A stretch of DNA of 64,000 nt from an uncultured Bacteroidaceae bacterium (lineage in GTDB: Bacteria; Bacteroidota; Bacteroidia; Bacteroidales; Bacteroidaceae), in the NCBI GenBank assembly GCA_944321635.1, contig CALULY010000007.1, positions 1-64,000 on the forward strand, given 5' to 3'. Positions 10,301 to 18,069 of this stretch are shown one piece after another (within the stretch, counting starts at the first letter, position 1; each line of letters begins with the position of its first letter). The notes under the pieces are model-generated. The model had not been told where the DNA came from, ran no database searches, and saw only the letters and a program-made list of their open reading frames with translations. The position numbers and the translations under genes were made by a program.

Positions 10301-10676
10301 TCTTTGTCGTGGCACCGGTAAAGAGGCGTTTATCCATCTTTTGAATACCAGTGACGACAACCTCGTCAATCATCTCCGAGTCCGTTTCAAGAGTGACGTT
10401 GATAGCCTTGCCGGCAACGGCCTTGACCTCATGCGTCTTGTAACCGACATAAGAAATGACGATGGTAGACCCAGTTGGAACACTTAGTGAAAAATTACCT
10501 TCAAAATCGGTGACTGTACCGATCGAGGTATTGCCTTTCACCGTCACCGCCGCACCGATGATGCCTAACCCATCATCGGCAGACGTGACAGTTCCCTTGA
10601 CTGTTATGTTCTGGGCATGCACCACCGAGGCGCAGCAGAACAGCAGCAGGAACAACACTCGTAATACACTTCTCAT
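7344..10676 (-). CDS. SusC/RagA-family TonB-linked outer-membrane receptor
   Basis: 1110 residues. Order of parts: signal peptide (1-21, ending VVHAQ), carboxypeptidase-regulatory-like domain (about 24-100), the DEVVVTG junction, a plug domain with VRGATSIYGNSTPLWVVDG and TSIYGARAMAGVV, then a beta barrel ending in FTFTIRLGI with a terminal aromatic/aliphatic pattern. It is a full-length active-transport channel of the outer membrane, energised by TonB-ExbBD such as that encoded at 30452-33438. It is the first gene of a five-gene operon. Confidence 0.95.
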   Translation of the reverse strand: MRSVLRVLFLLLFCCASVVHAQNITVKGTVTSADDGLGIIGAAVTVKGNTSIGTVTDFEGNFSLSVPTGSTIVISYVGYKTHEVKAVAGKAINVTLETDSEMIDEVVVTGIQKMDKRLFTGATTKIDADKAKLDGIADVSRALEGRAAGVSVQNVSGTFGTAPKIRVRGATSIYGNSTPLWVVDGVVLEDAVDISADDLSSGDATTLISSAVAGLNADDIESFQILKDGSATSIYGARAMAGVVVITTKRGKAGVSTINYTGEFTTRMKPNYRNFNISNSQEQMGIYKEMQAKGWLNFTSLINASTSGVYGRLYSSMTEFDENGNYIVKNSEAAMNNYLRQAEMRNTDWFDLLFKNSLMQNHAVSISGGTDKARLYASLSALHDPGWTDRSKVNRYTANMNASFSVSKWVTLNLLTSGSYRKQEAPGTLNQSIDPVSGAVTRSFDINPYSYALNTSRTLDPNMMFSRNYAPFNIFNELENNYINLDIKDLRFQAELNWKPILGLEFNALVSYRVQSSVNEHFVKDNSNQAMAYRAGVDDPNIMYSNPYLYQDPDKPGERPVSVMKEGGIYYRNDYSVEQLDFRGTVQYNKVTDDEKHIFNIFAGMEVNSTDKNQVFFEGYGFLYENGNIPSMDPNLFLQMKDEGRDYYGNSWGYDRSLAYFASANYSYKGKYTFNLTGRYEGSNQLGRSRSSRWLPTYNVAFAWNGHEENFFNRINHWMSHLTLRASYSLTADRGPASVSNALPIYYSQQIWRPDRDLYETGIILYDIQNSSLTYEKKKEFNIGADLGFFDNRLNLVFDAYWRDNYDLIGYINTEGAGGVLSKLGNVASMKSSGVEFTLSTRNVQTKDFTWTTDLTFSKSKTEITELDSRSSVMDLISGTGYAMLGKPVRSLYSIQFTGLNDEGLPTFINQSGEPTISNFEFQQYNDVDKYLVYEGPTDPTITGSFGNIFDYKNWRLNVFITYSFGNKIRLDPVFAAGYSDMTASPKEFKNRWAVPGDEATTTIPVIASTRQADNDPYLSYAYNAYNYSTERVADGGFIRMKEISLTYMLPGKFVRKIGLSNASLKFSGTNLFLIYSDKKLNGQDPEFVNAGGVATPMPKQFTFTIRLGI

Positions 10677-10786
10677 AAATTCTCTTTTAGATGTTTTTGA
10701 TATTAACTTTAAATTCTCTTACAATCTCAACTTATATTGTCACTTTCAGTTGCGAAGCTGCCAGAAAGAACATTAGCCATACGAGA

Positions 10787-10794
10787 CAAATATA
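10787..10794 (-). promoter_or_regulatory. Probable -7 element of the five-gene SusCD operon
   Basis: The minus strand reads TATATTTG, a perfect match to TAnnTTTG, about 110 bases before the SusC start. A TTTG lies only 17 bases further upstream (10812-10815), which is short for this promoter class, so the -33 assignment is uncertain. Confidence 0.5.
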
Positions 10795-10921
10795 CTAATA
10801 TATGCTAACCGCAAAGCAACTTATGCAATATTTCTGCAACATAAGCCAATAAATATTTGGCAAAAATAATCATTCGTGGCATAACAGGCAATTCATCACG
10901 TCATAAATAGCGGCTTTGCGA

Positions 10922-11008
10922 CGTTAAAATGTCACGTTTATGCAAATAGAATGCAAATCATGGCACATCAAAGCACTCCAAGCAATACAAACTGACATTT
11001 TGCAGCCA
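10922..11008 (+). repeat. Strongly decayed 22-base-period array (family A)
   Basis: Four weak units start at 10922, 10944, 10965 and 10987. Some keep the ATG at positions 8-10 or the ACAT opening of the family A consensus, but the units are too divergent to stand alone. They matter because a clear array lies 170 bases further on. Confidence 0.35.
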
Positions 11009-11180
11009 GAAACAGGACTTTTTGCCATTTTAAAAATATTAAGTTGCTTTTTGTCAAGAGGCAGTATCAAAAAAACTATGACGACGCGCACCTAAGGTCA
11101 AACCTCGCCACCCTACAAAGCAATGCGAGCAATGCCAAGACCGGATGCGAATGGGATGATGCCTGGACAAACCTCCGGAA

Positions 11181-11290
11181 TCATGCAATGCAAGCATGAA
11201 AAACATCGCATGATTTGCACTGGAACATTGTATGCAAGCAAAGGAATCATCTAATGCTCCAGCTGACATCTCACAATGCCACTCTGCCCG
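11181..11290 (+). repeat. 22-base-period degenerate tandem array, five units (family A)
   Basis: Units start at 11181, 11203, 11225, 11247 and 11269, exactly 22 bases apart. Cores are CAT-GCA-ATG, CAT-CGC-ATG, CAT-TGT-ATG, CAT-CTA-ATG and CTC-ACA-ATG. Two looser units may precede them (11116, 11138). The array lies between the SusC promoter and the pckA terminator; no gene is visible in 10677-11339. Confidence 0.8.
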
Positions 11291-11339
11291 CACTATTTCT
11301 CCCAGCCACAAGATTCTGCAAATCAGGATGTAAAAACGA

Positions 11340-11371
11340 CAGTGCCGCCATCAACATTGATGGCGGCACTG
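11340..11371 (-). terminator. Hairpin terminator of pckA
   Basis: A perfect inverted repeat CAGTGCCGCCATCAA / TTGATGGCGGCACTG is followed on the minus strand by TCGTTTTTAC. It lies 37 bases past the pckA stop. Confidence 0.75.
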
Positions 11372-11407
11372 TTATCAACAGGTCGCGGACGTGCTGCGAA
11401 TGGATGT

Positions 11408-13015
11408 TCAGAGTTTCGGGCCCGCGGCAACCAAAGCCTTGCCTGCCTCGTTGCCGGTGAACTTGGCGAAGTTCTTGATGAAACGTCCTGCCAAATCCCT
11501 TGCTTTCTCATCCCACTGTGCTGCGTCAGCGTATGTGTCACGAGGATCAAGGATCTTGCTGTCAACGCCTGGCAACTCCGTAGGAACAACGAAGTCGAAG
11601 TAAGGTATCGTCTTCGTGGGAGCCTTGTCGATAGAGCCGTCAAGGATTGCATCGATGATGCCGCGAGTGTCGCGGATGGAGATGCGCTTGCCTGTCCCGT
11701 TCCAACCGGTGTTGACGAGATAAGCCTTTGCACCAACTCTTTCCATCTTCTTGACCAACTCCTCAGCGTACTTGGTAGGATGCAAGCTCAGGAACGCGGC
11801 ACCAAAGCAAGCAGAGAATGTCGGGGTCGGTTCCGTGATGCCACGCTCTGTTCCAGCCAGCTTGGCAGTGAAACCAGAGAGGAAGTAGTACTGGGTTTGC
11901 TCAGGATTCAAGATCGAAACCGGTGGGAGAACGCCAAATGCGTCCGCCGACAAGAAGATGACTTGATGAGCGTGAGGACCCTTTGATACGGGCTTGACGA
12001 TGTTGTTGATGTGGTAAATCGGGTAAGACACGCGGGTGTTCTCCGTAACGCTCTTGTCCGCGAAGTCGATTTTGCCGTTAGCATCGACAGTCACGTTCTC
12101 AAGCAAAGCGTCGCGCTTAATGGCGTTGTAGATGTCTGGTTCAGACTCTTTGTCGAGGTTGATAACTTTTGCATAGCAGCCGCCCTCGTAGTTGAACACG
12201 CCTTCATCGTCCCATCCATGCTCGTCATCACCGATGAGCAGACGCTTCGGGTCAGTGGAGAGGGTAGTTTTGCCAGTACCTGACAATCCGAAGAAGATTG
12301 CCGTGTCCGTTCCCTCCATGTTTGTGTTGGCAGAGCAGTGCATGGAAGCGATGCCACGCAAGGGGTTCAGGTAGTTCATGATAGAGAAGATACCCTTCTT
12401 CATCTCACCACCGTACCAAGTGTTAAGGATGACTTGCTCGTTGGTCTTGAGGTTGAAGACTGTTGCAGTCTCTGAATTCAAGCCAAGCTCCTTGTAGTTG
12501 TCAACCTTTGCCTTAGCCGCGTTGAAGGAAACAAAGTCTGGTTCGCCATAGTTCTCCAACTCCTCGGCAGTCGGGCGTATGAACATATTGGTAACGAAGT
12601 GCGCCTGCCAAGCCACTTCCATTATGAAACGCACCTTCAAACGTGTAGCCGCATTCGCGCCGCAGAAAGTGTCAACGACAAAAAGACGCTTGCCGCTCAG
12701 CTGCTTCACAGCTTTTGCCTTGAGGTCTGCCCAAGCCTCTTCGGAGCAAGGTTTGTTGTCATTCTTATATTCGTCAGAAGTCCACCAAACAGTGTCCTTG
12801 CTTGCCTCGTTGTAGACGAAGAATTTGTCCTTTGGAGAACGGCCGGTGTAGATGCCAGTCATCACGTTGACCGCGCCAAGTTCTGTCACTTGACCCTTCT
12901 CATAACCTTCAAGACCTGCTTTAGTCTCTTCTGCGAACAATACATCATAGGATGGGTTGTGCAGAACCTCGGGGGTATCAACGATACCGTACTTGGTAAG
13001 ATCCAATTTTGCCAT
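11408..13015 (-). CDS. pckA: Phosphoenolpyruvate carboxykinase (ATP)
   Basis: 535 residues, the normal length of the ATP-dependent enzyme. It interconverts oxaloacetate and ATP with phosphoenolpyruvate, CO2 and ADP. Diagnostic motifs are the kinase-1a loop [11 protein letters not shown] (243-253), the kinase-2 motif DDEHGWDD (263-270), [10 protein letters not shown] just after it, and [12 protein letters not shown]. In anaerobic Bacteroidales the enzyme usually runs in the carboxylating direction on the way to oxaloacetate, malate and succinate, which fits mdh at 54205. It is flanked by its own terminator and a likely -7 box (TACTTTTG, 13087-13094), so it is probably monocistronic. Confidence 0.97.
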   Translation of the reverse strand: MAKLDLTKYGIVDTPEVLHNPSYDVLFAEETKAGLEGYEKGQVTELGAVNVMTGIYTGRSPKDKFFVYNEASKDTVWWTSDEYKNDNKPCSEEAWADLKAKAVKQLSGKRLFVVDTFCGANAATRLKVRFIMEVAWQAHFVTNMFIRPTAEELENYGEPDFVSFNAAKAKVDNYKELGLNSETATVFNLKTNEQVILNTWYGGEMKKGIFSIMNYLNPLRGIASMHCSANTNMEGTDTAIFFGLSGTGKTTLSTDPKRLLIGDDEHGWDDEGVFNYEGGCYAKVINLDKESEPDIYNAIKRDALLENVTVDANGKIDFADKSVTENTRVSYPIYHINNIVKPVSKGPHAHQVIFLSADAFGVLPPVSILNPEQTQYYFLSGFTAKLAGTERGITEPTPTFSACFGAAFLSLHPTKYAEELVKKMERVGAKAYLVNTGWNGTGKRISIRDTRGIIDAILDGSIDKAPTKTIPYFDFVVPTELPGVDSKILDPRDTYADAAQWDEKARDLAGRFIKNFAKFTGNEAGKALVAAGPKL

Positions 13016-13086
13016 TGTCTTATAATGTTTAAGTTAGTAATTCCCTGTCCTCCGTCACGGAGCTGCCGCCCCTGACATTGCAAGTG

Positions 13087-13094
13087 CAAAAGTA
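13087..13094 (-). promoter_or_regulatory. -7 element upstream of pckA
   Basis: The minus strand reads TACTTTTG, matching TAnnTTTG, about 72 bases before the pckA start. No convincing -33 TTTG is seen at the usual distance. Confidence 0.45.
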
Positions 13095-13189
13095 CTACAA
13101 TATTCCCAATAGGGAGAAACTTATTACGGAAATATTTCCCCAATTCATCTTAAAAATCCTTATTAAGGGCGTTACGTGCAACATCATCG

Positions 13190-14713
13190 TCACAATTCAT
13201 CCGGCCAGGGGCATGGTTTTCCCGTGGCTTTGAACGCTGGACGCTGGGCATCCATACCCCTCAGCTTCCTCCCAAGCAAGCGGGAGAGTTTTTCTACCTG
13301 CTCTGGTTGCTGCGATGAGAGGTCATTGCGCTCGCCGATGTCGCTGGCGATGTCATAGAGTTCCTTGTGACCGTCCTTGTAGAAGTATATCAGCTTCCAA
13401 TCCCCCCGTCGGATGGTACAGGTAGCCCCTATGCCCGGTCCCTCGGCATCCCATTTGTTTGGGAAGTTCCAGATGAGTGTCCGTTCCTTGCCCCTACCCT
13501 CACCTTTCAAAAGCGGCACGAAACTCTCGCCATCGACCGCCTGCACCGTCTCATAACGTCTCACCCCGGCCATCTCAAGTATGGTAGGGAAGAAATCTTC
13601 AATGGCCACAAGCTCGTCGCATTCAGACCCAGGCTCGACAGTGCCGGGCCATTTGACAATCATGGGTTCACGGATGCCGCCTTCGTATGCCGACCCTTTG
13701 CCGCTGTTGAGCGGGGCATTCTGCGTGTGCCTCTCACCGTCACGGCAGTAGGTCTCAGCGGCAAGCCCGCCGTTGTCGGACATGAATATTATTATGGTGT
13801 TCCTGTCGTTGCCCGTCTCCTCAAGCCAATCCATCAGGTCGCCGAGGCTCTTGTCCATCCCCTCGACGAGGGCAGCGTAGGCCGCATCCTTTTCCGGGAT
13901 GCCACGGTCGATGTATTTCTGATAGAAGCGGTTGTCCTTGTCGATAGGCACATGGACGGCATAGTGGGACATATAGAGGAAGAACGGTTGCCCGTAGGCA
14001 TCCGCCTTGTCCAACGCACGCAATGCCTCGATTGTCAGAGCCTCGCTCAAGAATATGTCCTGCCCCCAATAGTCCCTCAAGCCTGGGATGGCAAACTTTG
14101 AAACGGGGTTGCCGACTGAATCATGCCCGAAATTGTCCACACCAAGGTAGGAGGCTGGTCCTCCCGCCGCATGACCTGCTATGTTGACTTCGAAGCCGAA
14201 GTGCACGGGGTTCTCCCCCGGGGTGTCTATCGCGCCGAGATGCGCCTTGCCGCAATGGATGGTGAAGTAGCCTGCCCGGCGCAACAGTTCAGGCAACGCC
14301 GTGACATAAAAGGTGTTTTCCACCCCCGGGACACAGGCGAGACCGTTGACATTCCACTGCGGGAAAGCGAGGAGATCATCGTCACGGTCGGTGCTGACGT
14401 TGCGCTCAAGCGTCCAATTGGTCACGCGATGCCTTGCAGCGTTGGATCCCGTCATAAGGCTGCACCGCGACGGCGAACTGACGCTTGACGCATACGCCGA
14501 CGTGAACATCATGCCTTCTGAGGCCAGACGCTCCATGTTGGGTGTCTCAAACAGATCGTTGTAACGTGTCCTCTCCTTGTAAAAGGGCAAAGACGTGTCT
14601 TGCCAGCCCATGTCATCCACGAGGAAGAGCACTATGTTTGGCCGTTCGCCGCCATCTGCCGCCATTGCACTGGCAGAAGCGAGCAAAGCAAAGGATGCAA
14701 GGAGTCTTTTCAT
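13190..14713 (-). CDS. Sulfatase, serine-type
   Basis: 507 residues with a signal peptide (ending SASAMAAD), so it acts in the periplasm or at the surface. It opens with the metal-binding RPNIVLFLVDDMGWQD. The catalytic signature is S79-S-P-S-R-C-S-L-M-T-G, so the residue converted to formylglycine is Ser79 rather than Cys. In anaerobes such enzymes need a radical-SAM maturase, which is not in this window. Later motifs include HCGKAHLG, MSDNGG and GSAYEGGIREP. It is an arylsulfatase-type enzyme releasing sulfate from host or plant glycans; the exact substrate cannot be read. Confidence 0.92.
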   Translation of the reverse strand: MKRLLASFALLASASAMAADGGERPNIVLFLVDDMGWQDTSLPFYKERTRYNDLFETPNMERLASEGMMFTSAYASSVSSPSRCSLMTGSNAARHRVTNWTLERNVSTDRDDDLLAFPQWNVNGLACVPGVENTFYVTALPELLRRAGYFTIHCGKAHLGAIDTPGENPVHFGFEVNIAGHAAGGPASYLGVDNFGHDSVGNPVSKFAIPGLRDYWGQDIFLSEALTIEALRALDKADAYGQPFFLYMSHYAVHVPIDKDNRFYQKYIDRGIPEKDAAYAALVEGMDKSLGDLMDWLEETGNDRNTIIIFMSDNGGLAAETYCRDGERHTQNAPLNSGKGSAYEGGIREPMIVKWPGTVEPGSECDELVAIEDFFPTILEMAGVRRYETVQAVDGESFVPLLKGEGRGKERTLIWNFPNKWDAEGPGIGATCTIRRGDWKLIYFYKDGHKELYDIASDIGERNDLSSQQPEQVEKLSRLLGRKLRGMDAQRPAFKATGKPCPWPDEL

Positions 14714-14754
14714 CGTATCTTTTCCCTAAAATCATATTTTGTTAGTAGCACTAA

Positions 14755-14762
14755 CAAAGGTA
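14755..14762 (-). promoter_or_regulatory. -7 element and small dyad upstream of the sulfatase gene
   Basis: The minus strand has TACCTTTG at 14755-14762, 42 bases before the start codon. A GTTAGT-AGC-ACTAAC dyad at 14741-14755 overlaps the expected transcription start and could be an operator. Confidence 0.45.
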
Positions 14763-14869
14763 TGTTTTTTGCCCAGCCTTCATGCCGTCACCCGGCAAAT
14801 AGTGTGAAAAAAGCATCCGCCCGCCTGCAAACCAGCACGGCACGCCGCACATCGAGACGAGACAAAGAC

Positions 14870-14877
14870 TAATTTTG
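14870..14877 (+). promoter_or_regulatory. -7 element of recO
   Basis: TAATTTTG lies 16 bases before the recO ATG, so the transcript would have a very short leader. No clear -33 box is seen. Confidence 0.5.
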
Positions 14878-14893
14878 CCGACGGAAAAGCAAG

Positions 14894-15619
14894 ATGATGC
14901 TCAAGAGTTGCAAGGCCATAGTGCTGAGGGTGGTCAATTACAACGACACATCAAACATCGTCGATGTCTACTCTGACATCGGCCGCCTCAGCTTCGCAGT
15001 CAAAAAAAGCGGGGGACGGACAAAAGGCAAGATGCGCACGCTGTTCAGACCGCTGTCACAGCTTGACATCGTGGCATTCATACGGCCCAACTCGTCAATA
15101 CACTCCATCAGGGAGGCCACACCGTCAATGCCTCAACTCACAATCCCCTACAACCCCTACAAGCAGGCCTTGGCGTTTTTCTTGGCAGAGTTCCTCGCAC
15201 ATGCCATGCAGGACGGGAGTGAGGACAGGTTGCTCTTCGACTATGTGTCACAATCAATCTCTTGGCTCGACAACTGCAACAAGGGGTTTGCCAACTTCCA
15301 CCTGGTGTTCCTGCTGCGCATATCCCGGCTTTTCGGGTTGCGCCCCGACACCAGCGGCTACCTGCCAGGCACGGTGTTTGACTTGCAAAACGCGGTTTTC
15401 ACTTCGAGCCTGCCGGCACACGGGTTATATCTCAACCCACAAGACACGACCGCACTGCGTCAATTGATGAGGATGAACTATGACAACATGAGGTTGTTCA
15501 AGATGAACCGCGAGGAACGCAACAGATGTCTCGACACTATCCTGCGCTATTATTCCATCCACATAGCCGACATGAGCCACTTGAAATCGGTGGAAGTGCT
15601 CAAAGAGCTGTTCCTCTGA
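14894..15619 (+). CDS. recO: DNA repair protein RecO
   Basis: 241 residues, typical length. The N-terminal OB-fold is recognisable in CKAIVLRVVNYNDTSNIVDVYSDIGRLSFAVKKSGG, followed by the helical C-terminal part (FFLAEFLAHAMQD, FLLRISRLFGLRPD). RecO loads RecA onto SSB-coated single-stranded DNA in recombination repair. No zinc-finger cysteines are evident in the C-terminal half, as in many Bacteroidales homologues. It is divergent from the sulfatase gene. Confidence 0.93.
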   Translation: MMLKSCKAIVLRVVNYNDTSNIVDVYSDIGRLSFAVKKSGGRTKGKMRTLFRPLSQLDIVAFIRPNSSIHSIREATPSMPQLTIPYNPYKQALAFFLAEFLAHAMQDGSEDRLLFDYVSQSISWLDNCNKGFANFHLVFLLRISRLFGLRPDTSGYLPGTVFDLQNAVFTSSLPAHGLYLNPQDTTALRQLMRMNYDNMRLFKMNREERNRCLDTILRYYSIHIADMSHLKSVEVLKELFL

Positions 15620-15657
15620 CCCCGCGACAGGCGCGGCAAAGGGGATGATGTTGCAAA

Positions 15658-16998
15658 ATGCGTATCTTTGCCACGGACATGGACGGCTATACCATATATA
15701 TATATACCGAAAAACCAACCGCCAGCCTGCTCTACACGGCCGGCCACATCTGCAACAACATCATCGGATGCGGGTGCATGGTCACGACCGACCGGAGCGG
15801 GGAGCACGGCATAGACATCAATTACTCCGACACCGACATACCCGGGGCACTGGCCATACGGCCGAGCGGTCTGCTGGAAGACCCCATGTCGCACCGGCAC
15901 ATTGAGCCGGTGGCGGGGACCTGGCGCGGGCTGCCGACACTGTTCCATGACGGACGGGTGGATCTGGGCTTCGATTTGTTTGCCGCCGTTTTCTTCTGCA
16001 TCAGCCGTTTGGAGGAATATGGTTCTACCGCGCTCGACAGCCACGGGAGGTACTTGCCTACGGCAAGCATAGCACACAGGAACGGCTTGCTGCAACGTCC
16101 GATAGTAGATGAGTGGTGCGCGCGACTGAGATGCATCCTCAAGGAAAGGAATGTCCAAGCGTCATTCCGCCCTCCACGGATGAAAAACATCGTCACGATA
16201 GACATAGACCACCCTTTCAAATACCGCAACAAAGGCCTGCTCCGCCCCCTGCTCGGCGCGGCACGCGACATAGCGAGGGGCGACATGGCACAATTGCACG
16301 AGAGGGCGGCGGTGCTGGCGGGTGCTAAGGGCGACCCATACTGGTGCTTCGATTACATCCTGGAGCAGTTGGAAGGCATGGCGCACGACACCAGGTTCTT
16401 TGTCCTGCGTGGCAAGCGGGGACGTTTTGACAGGAAATATCTCGGGCACAGCCGCAAATACGACAACCTCATCACCCGCCTGGCAGGACGGTTCGAGGTG
16501 GGCATACACCCGTCCTACCGCTCATCATTTGATGCCGACGGCATAATGACCGAGACACACGAACTGGAAAACCTGACGCACCTCCCCGTGACATCGTGCC
16601 GCCTGCACTTCCTCCGCGTGAGGATTCCAGAGACATATACCATGCTTGAGCGTCTTGGGTTCACGGACGACTACTCGCTCGCCTATTCGCCCATGACGGG
16701 ATTCCGTGCGGGGACGGCAGTGCCGTTCAAGTTCTTCGACGCGGCAGGCGATCGAGTGACCGGCATCACCGTGCATCCGACCTGCGCAATGGACGTGACA
16801 CTCAAGAACTCATTGCACCTGTCGCCTGCGGAGGCCGCCACCAAGCTGCACGACCTGCGGGCGAAAGTGGAGGCGACTGGCGGCGAATTCATCACACTGT
16901 TCCACAACTCTTCGCTCGGCGAGGATTGCGAATGGCGGGGATGGCGCACCGTGTTTGAAAGCACAATGGACGACCAACGACAAAACAAACAATCATAA
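15658..16998 (+). CDS. Polysaccharide deacetylase-like protein with DUF7033-type N-terminus
   Basis: 446 residues. The N-terminal half resembles a DUF7033-type domain, and the C-terminal half holds a deacetylase-like barrel (KNIVTIDIDHPFKYRNKG, FEVGIHPSYRSSFD, THLPVTSCRLHFLRVRIPETY). The family is often found with envelope glycan genes; the reaction here is not proven. The start is uncertain: a -7 element (TATCTTTG, 15663-15670) lies inside the first codons, so translation may begin at ATG 15679 on a nearly leaderless message. The 3' end overlaps the region just upstream of upp, 4 bases before its start codon. Confidence 0.7.
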   Translation: MRIFATDMDGYTIYIYTEKPTASLLYTAGHICNNIIGCGCMVTTDRSGEHGIDINYSDTDIPGALAIRPSGLLEDPMSHRHIEPVAGTWRGLPTLFHDGRVDLGFDLFAAVFFCISRLEEYGSTALDSHGRYLPTASIAHRNGLLQRPIVDEWCARLRCILKERNVQASFRPPRMKNIVTIDIDHPFKYRNKGLLRPLLGAARDIARGDMAQLHERAAVLAGAKGDPYWCFDYILEQLEGMAHDTRFFVLRGKRGRFDRKYLGHSRKYDNLITRLAGRFEVGIHPSYRSSFDADGIMTETHELENLTHLPVTSCRLHFLRVRIPETYTMLERLGFTDDYSLAYSPMTGFRAGTAVPFKFFDAAGDRVTGITVHPTCAMDVTLKNSLHLSPAEAATKLHDLRAKVEATGGEFITLFHNSSLGEDCEWRGWRTVFESTMDDQRQNKQS

Positions 16999-17002
16999 AC
17001 AG

Positions 17003-17656
17003 ATGGAAATCATAGACTTCAGCAAGACAAACTCACTGCTCAACCGCTTCGTCGCCGAGATAAGGGACGTGGCAGTACAAACCGACCGCATGAGGTTCAG
17101 GCGCAACATCGCGAGGATAGGCGAAGTGATGGCCTACGAGTTGAGCAAACGCCTCGACTACACCGCCAAACCTGTCAAGACACCGCTCGGCACGGCCAAC
17201 GTCAGCACCCACGATGACGAAGTGGTGCTGTGCACCATCCTGCGGGCAGGGCTGGTTTTCCACGAGGGATTCCTCAATTACTACGACGACGCGGCGAATG
17301 CCTTCATCTCCGCCTACCGCCGCTACAAGGACGAGACGGAGTTTGACATCGTGACGGAGTACCTCGCCGCCCCGACCATCGAGGGCAAGACGCTCATCAT
17401 CACCGACCCGATGCTCGCCACGGGCTGCTCCATGGAGGCTTGCTGGCACGCCATCAGGGCAAAGGGCGAGCCGCGCCGCGTCCACATAGCATCGATCATC
17501 GCTACCGAGCAGGCCGTGCAGCACGTGCAGGCAGTCTTTCCCGATGAAAGGACGACGGTCTGGTGCGCCGCCATCGACCCGGAACTCAACGAGCACTCCT
17601 ACATAGTCCCGGGACTCGGCGATGCCGGCGACCTTGCCTACGGGCCAAAAGACTGA
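17003..17656 (+). CDS. upp: Uracil phosphoribosyltransferase
   Basis: 217 residues from ATG 17003 (MEIIDFSKTNSLLNRFVAEIRD); a longer reading from 16955 adds residues not found in the family and overlaps the previous gene. It converts uracil and PRPP to UMP in pyrimidine salvage. The PRPP-binding motif is LIITDPMLATGCS, and the uracil-site C-terminus YIVPGLGDAGDLAYGPKD is complete. It starts 4 bases after the deacetylase-like gene, so the two are probably cotranscribed. A hairpin terminator follows. Confidence 0.95.
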   Translation: MEIIDFSKTNSLLNRFVAEIRDVAVQTDRMRFRRNIARIGEVMAYELSKRLDYTAKPVKTPLGTANVSTHDDEVVLCTILRAGLVFHEGFLNYYDDAANAFISAYRRYKDETEFDIVTEYLAAPTIEGKTLIITDPMLATGCSMEACWHAIRAKGEPRRVHIASIIATEQAVQHVQAVFPDERTTVWCAAIDPELNEHSYIVPGLGDAGDLAYGPKD

Positions 17657-17685
17657 ACATCCGGAAAGAAAAACTGACAACAACC

Positions 17686-17738
17686 GACCGCCTTGACATT
17701 CGCGTAAAACCCGACGGGATGGCAAGGCGGTCTATTTT
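17686..17738 (+). terminator. Terminator of upp
   Basis: A 10-base-pair stem GACCGCCTTG / CAAGGCGGTC (17686-17695, 17723-17732) with a 27-base loop is followed by TATTTTAT. Confidence 0.65.
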
Positions 17739-17946
17739 ATCGTATTCTCGCGGATTAGGATGGCACCATCAAGCACCCAACACCCAACACATCAACGATT
17801 TGCGACGGAATGACTGTAATAATTTATTTTCCACAATAAGAAATCCAGGCTCAATGCAGGCACTTCGGCGACGCGACACCGCACCTCGCGACGACAGCAT
17901 AGGAAGTTGCAGCTGCGGCACTCTTTGTTAGTCTCACTTACAAACC

Positions 17947-17987
17947 TTGTTATTGTCACTTACAACCTTTGTAAGTGACAATAACAA
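17947..17987. repeat. Perfect 19-base-pair inverted repeat with a 3-base loop
   Basis: Arms at 17947-17965 and 17969-17987 (left arm TTGTTATTGTCACTTACAA) are perfect complements around CCT. A third partial copy (CTCACTTACAAACC) lies just upstream. It sits in the 413-base convergent gap between upp and the fucosidase gene. It lacks a T tract, so it is not an obvious intrinsic terminator. The rest of this gap holds no supportable gene. Confidence 0.8.
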
Positions 17988-18069
17988 AGCATCCCATCGC
18001 CGCAGCCTCCTGCCCTGTCGCGGCAGTGCGCCGAGGCGCGGACGGCGGGAGCGTGCGTGGCGGGCGGAA

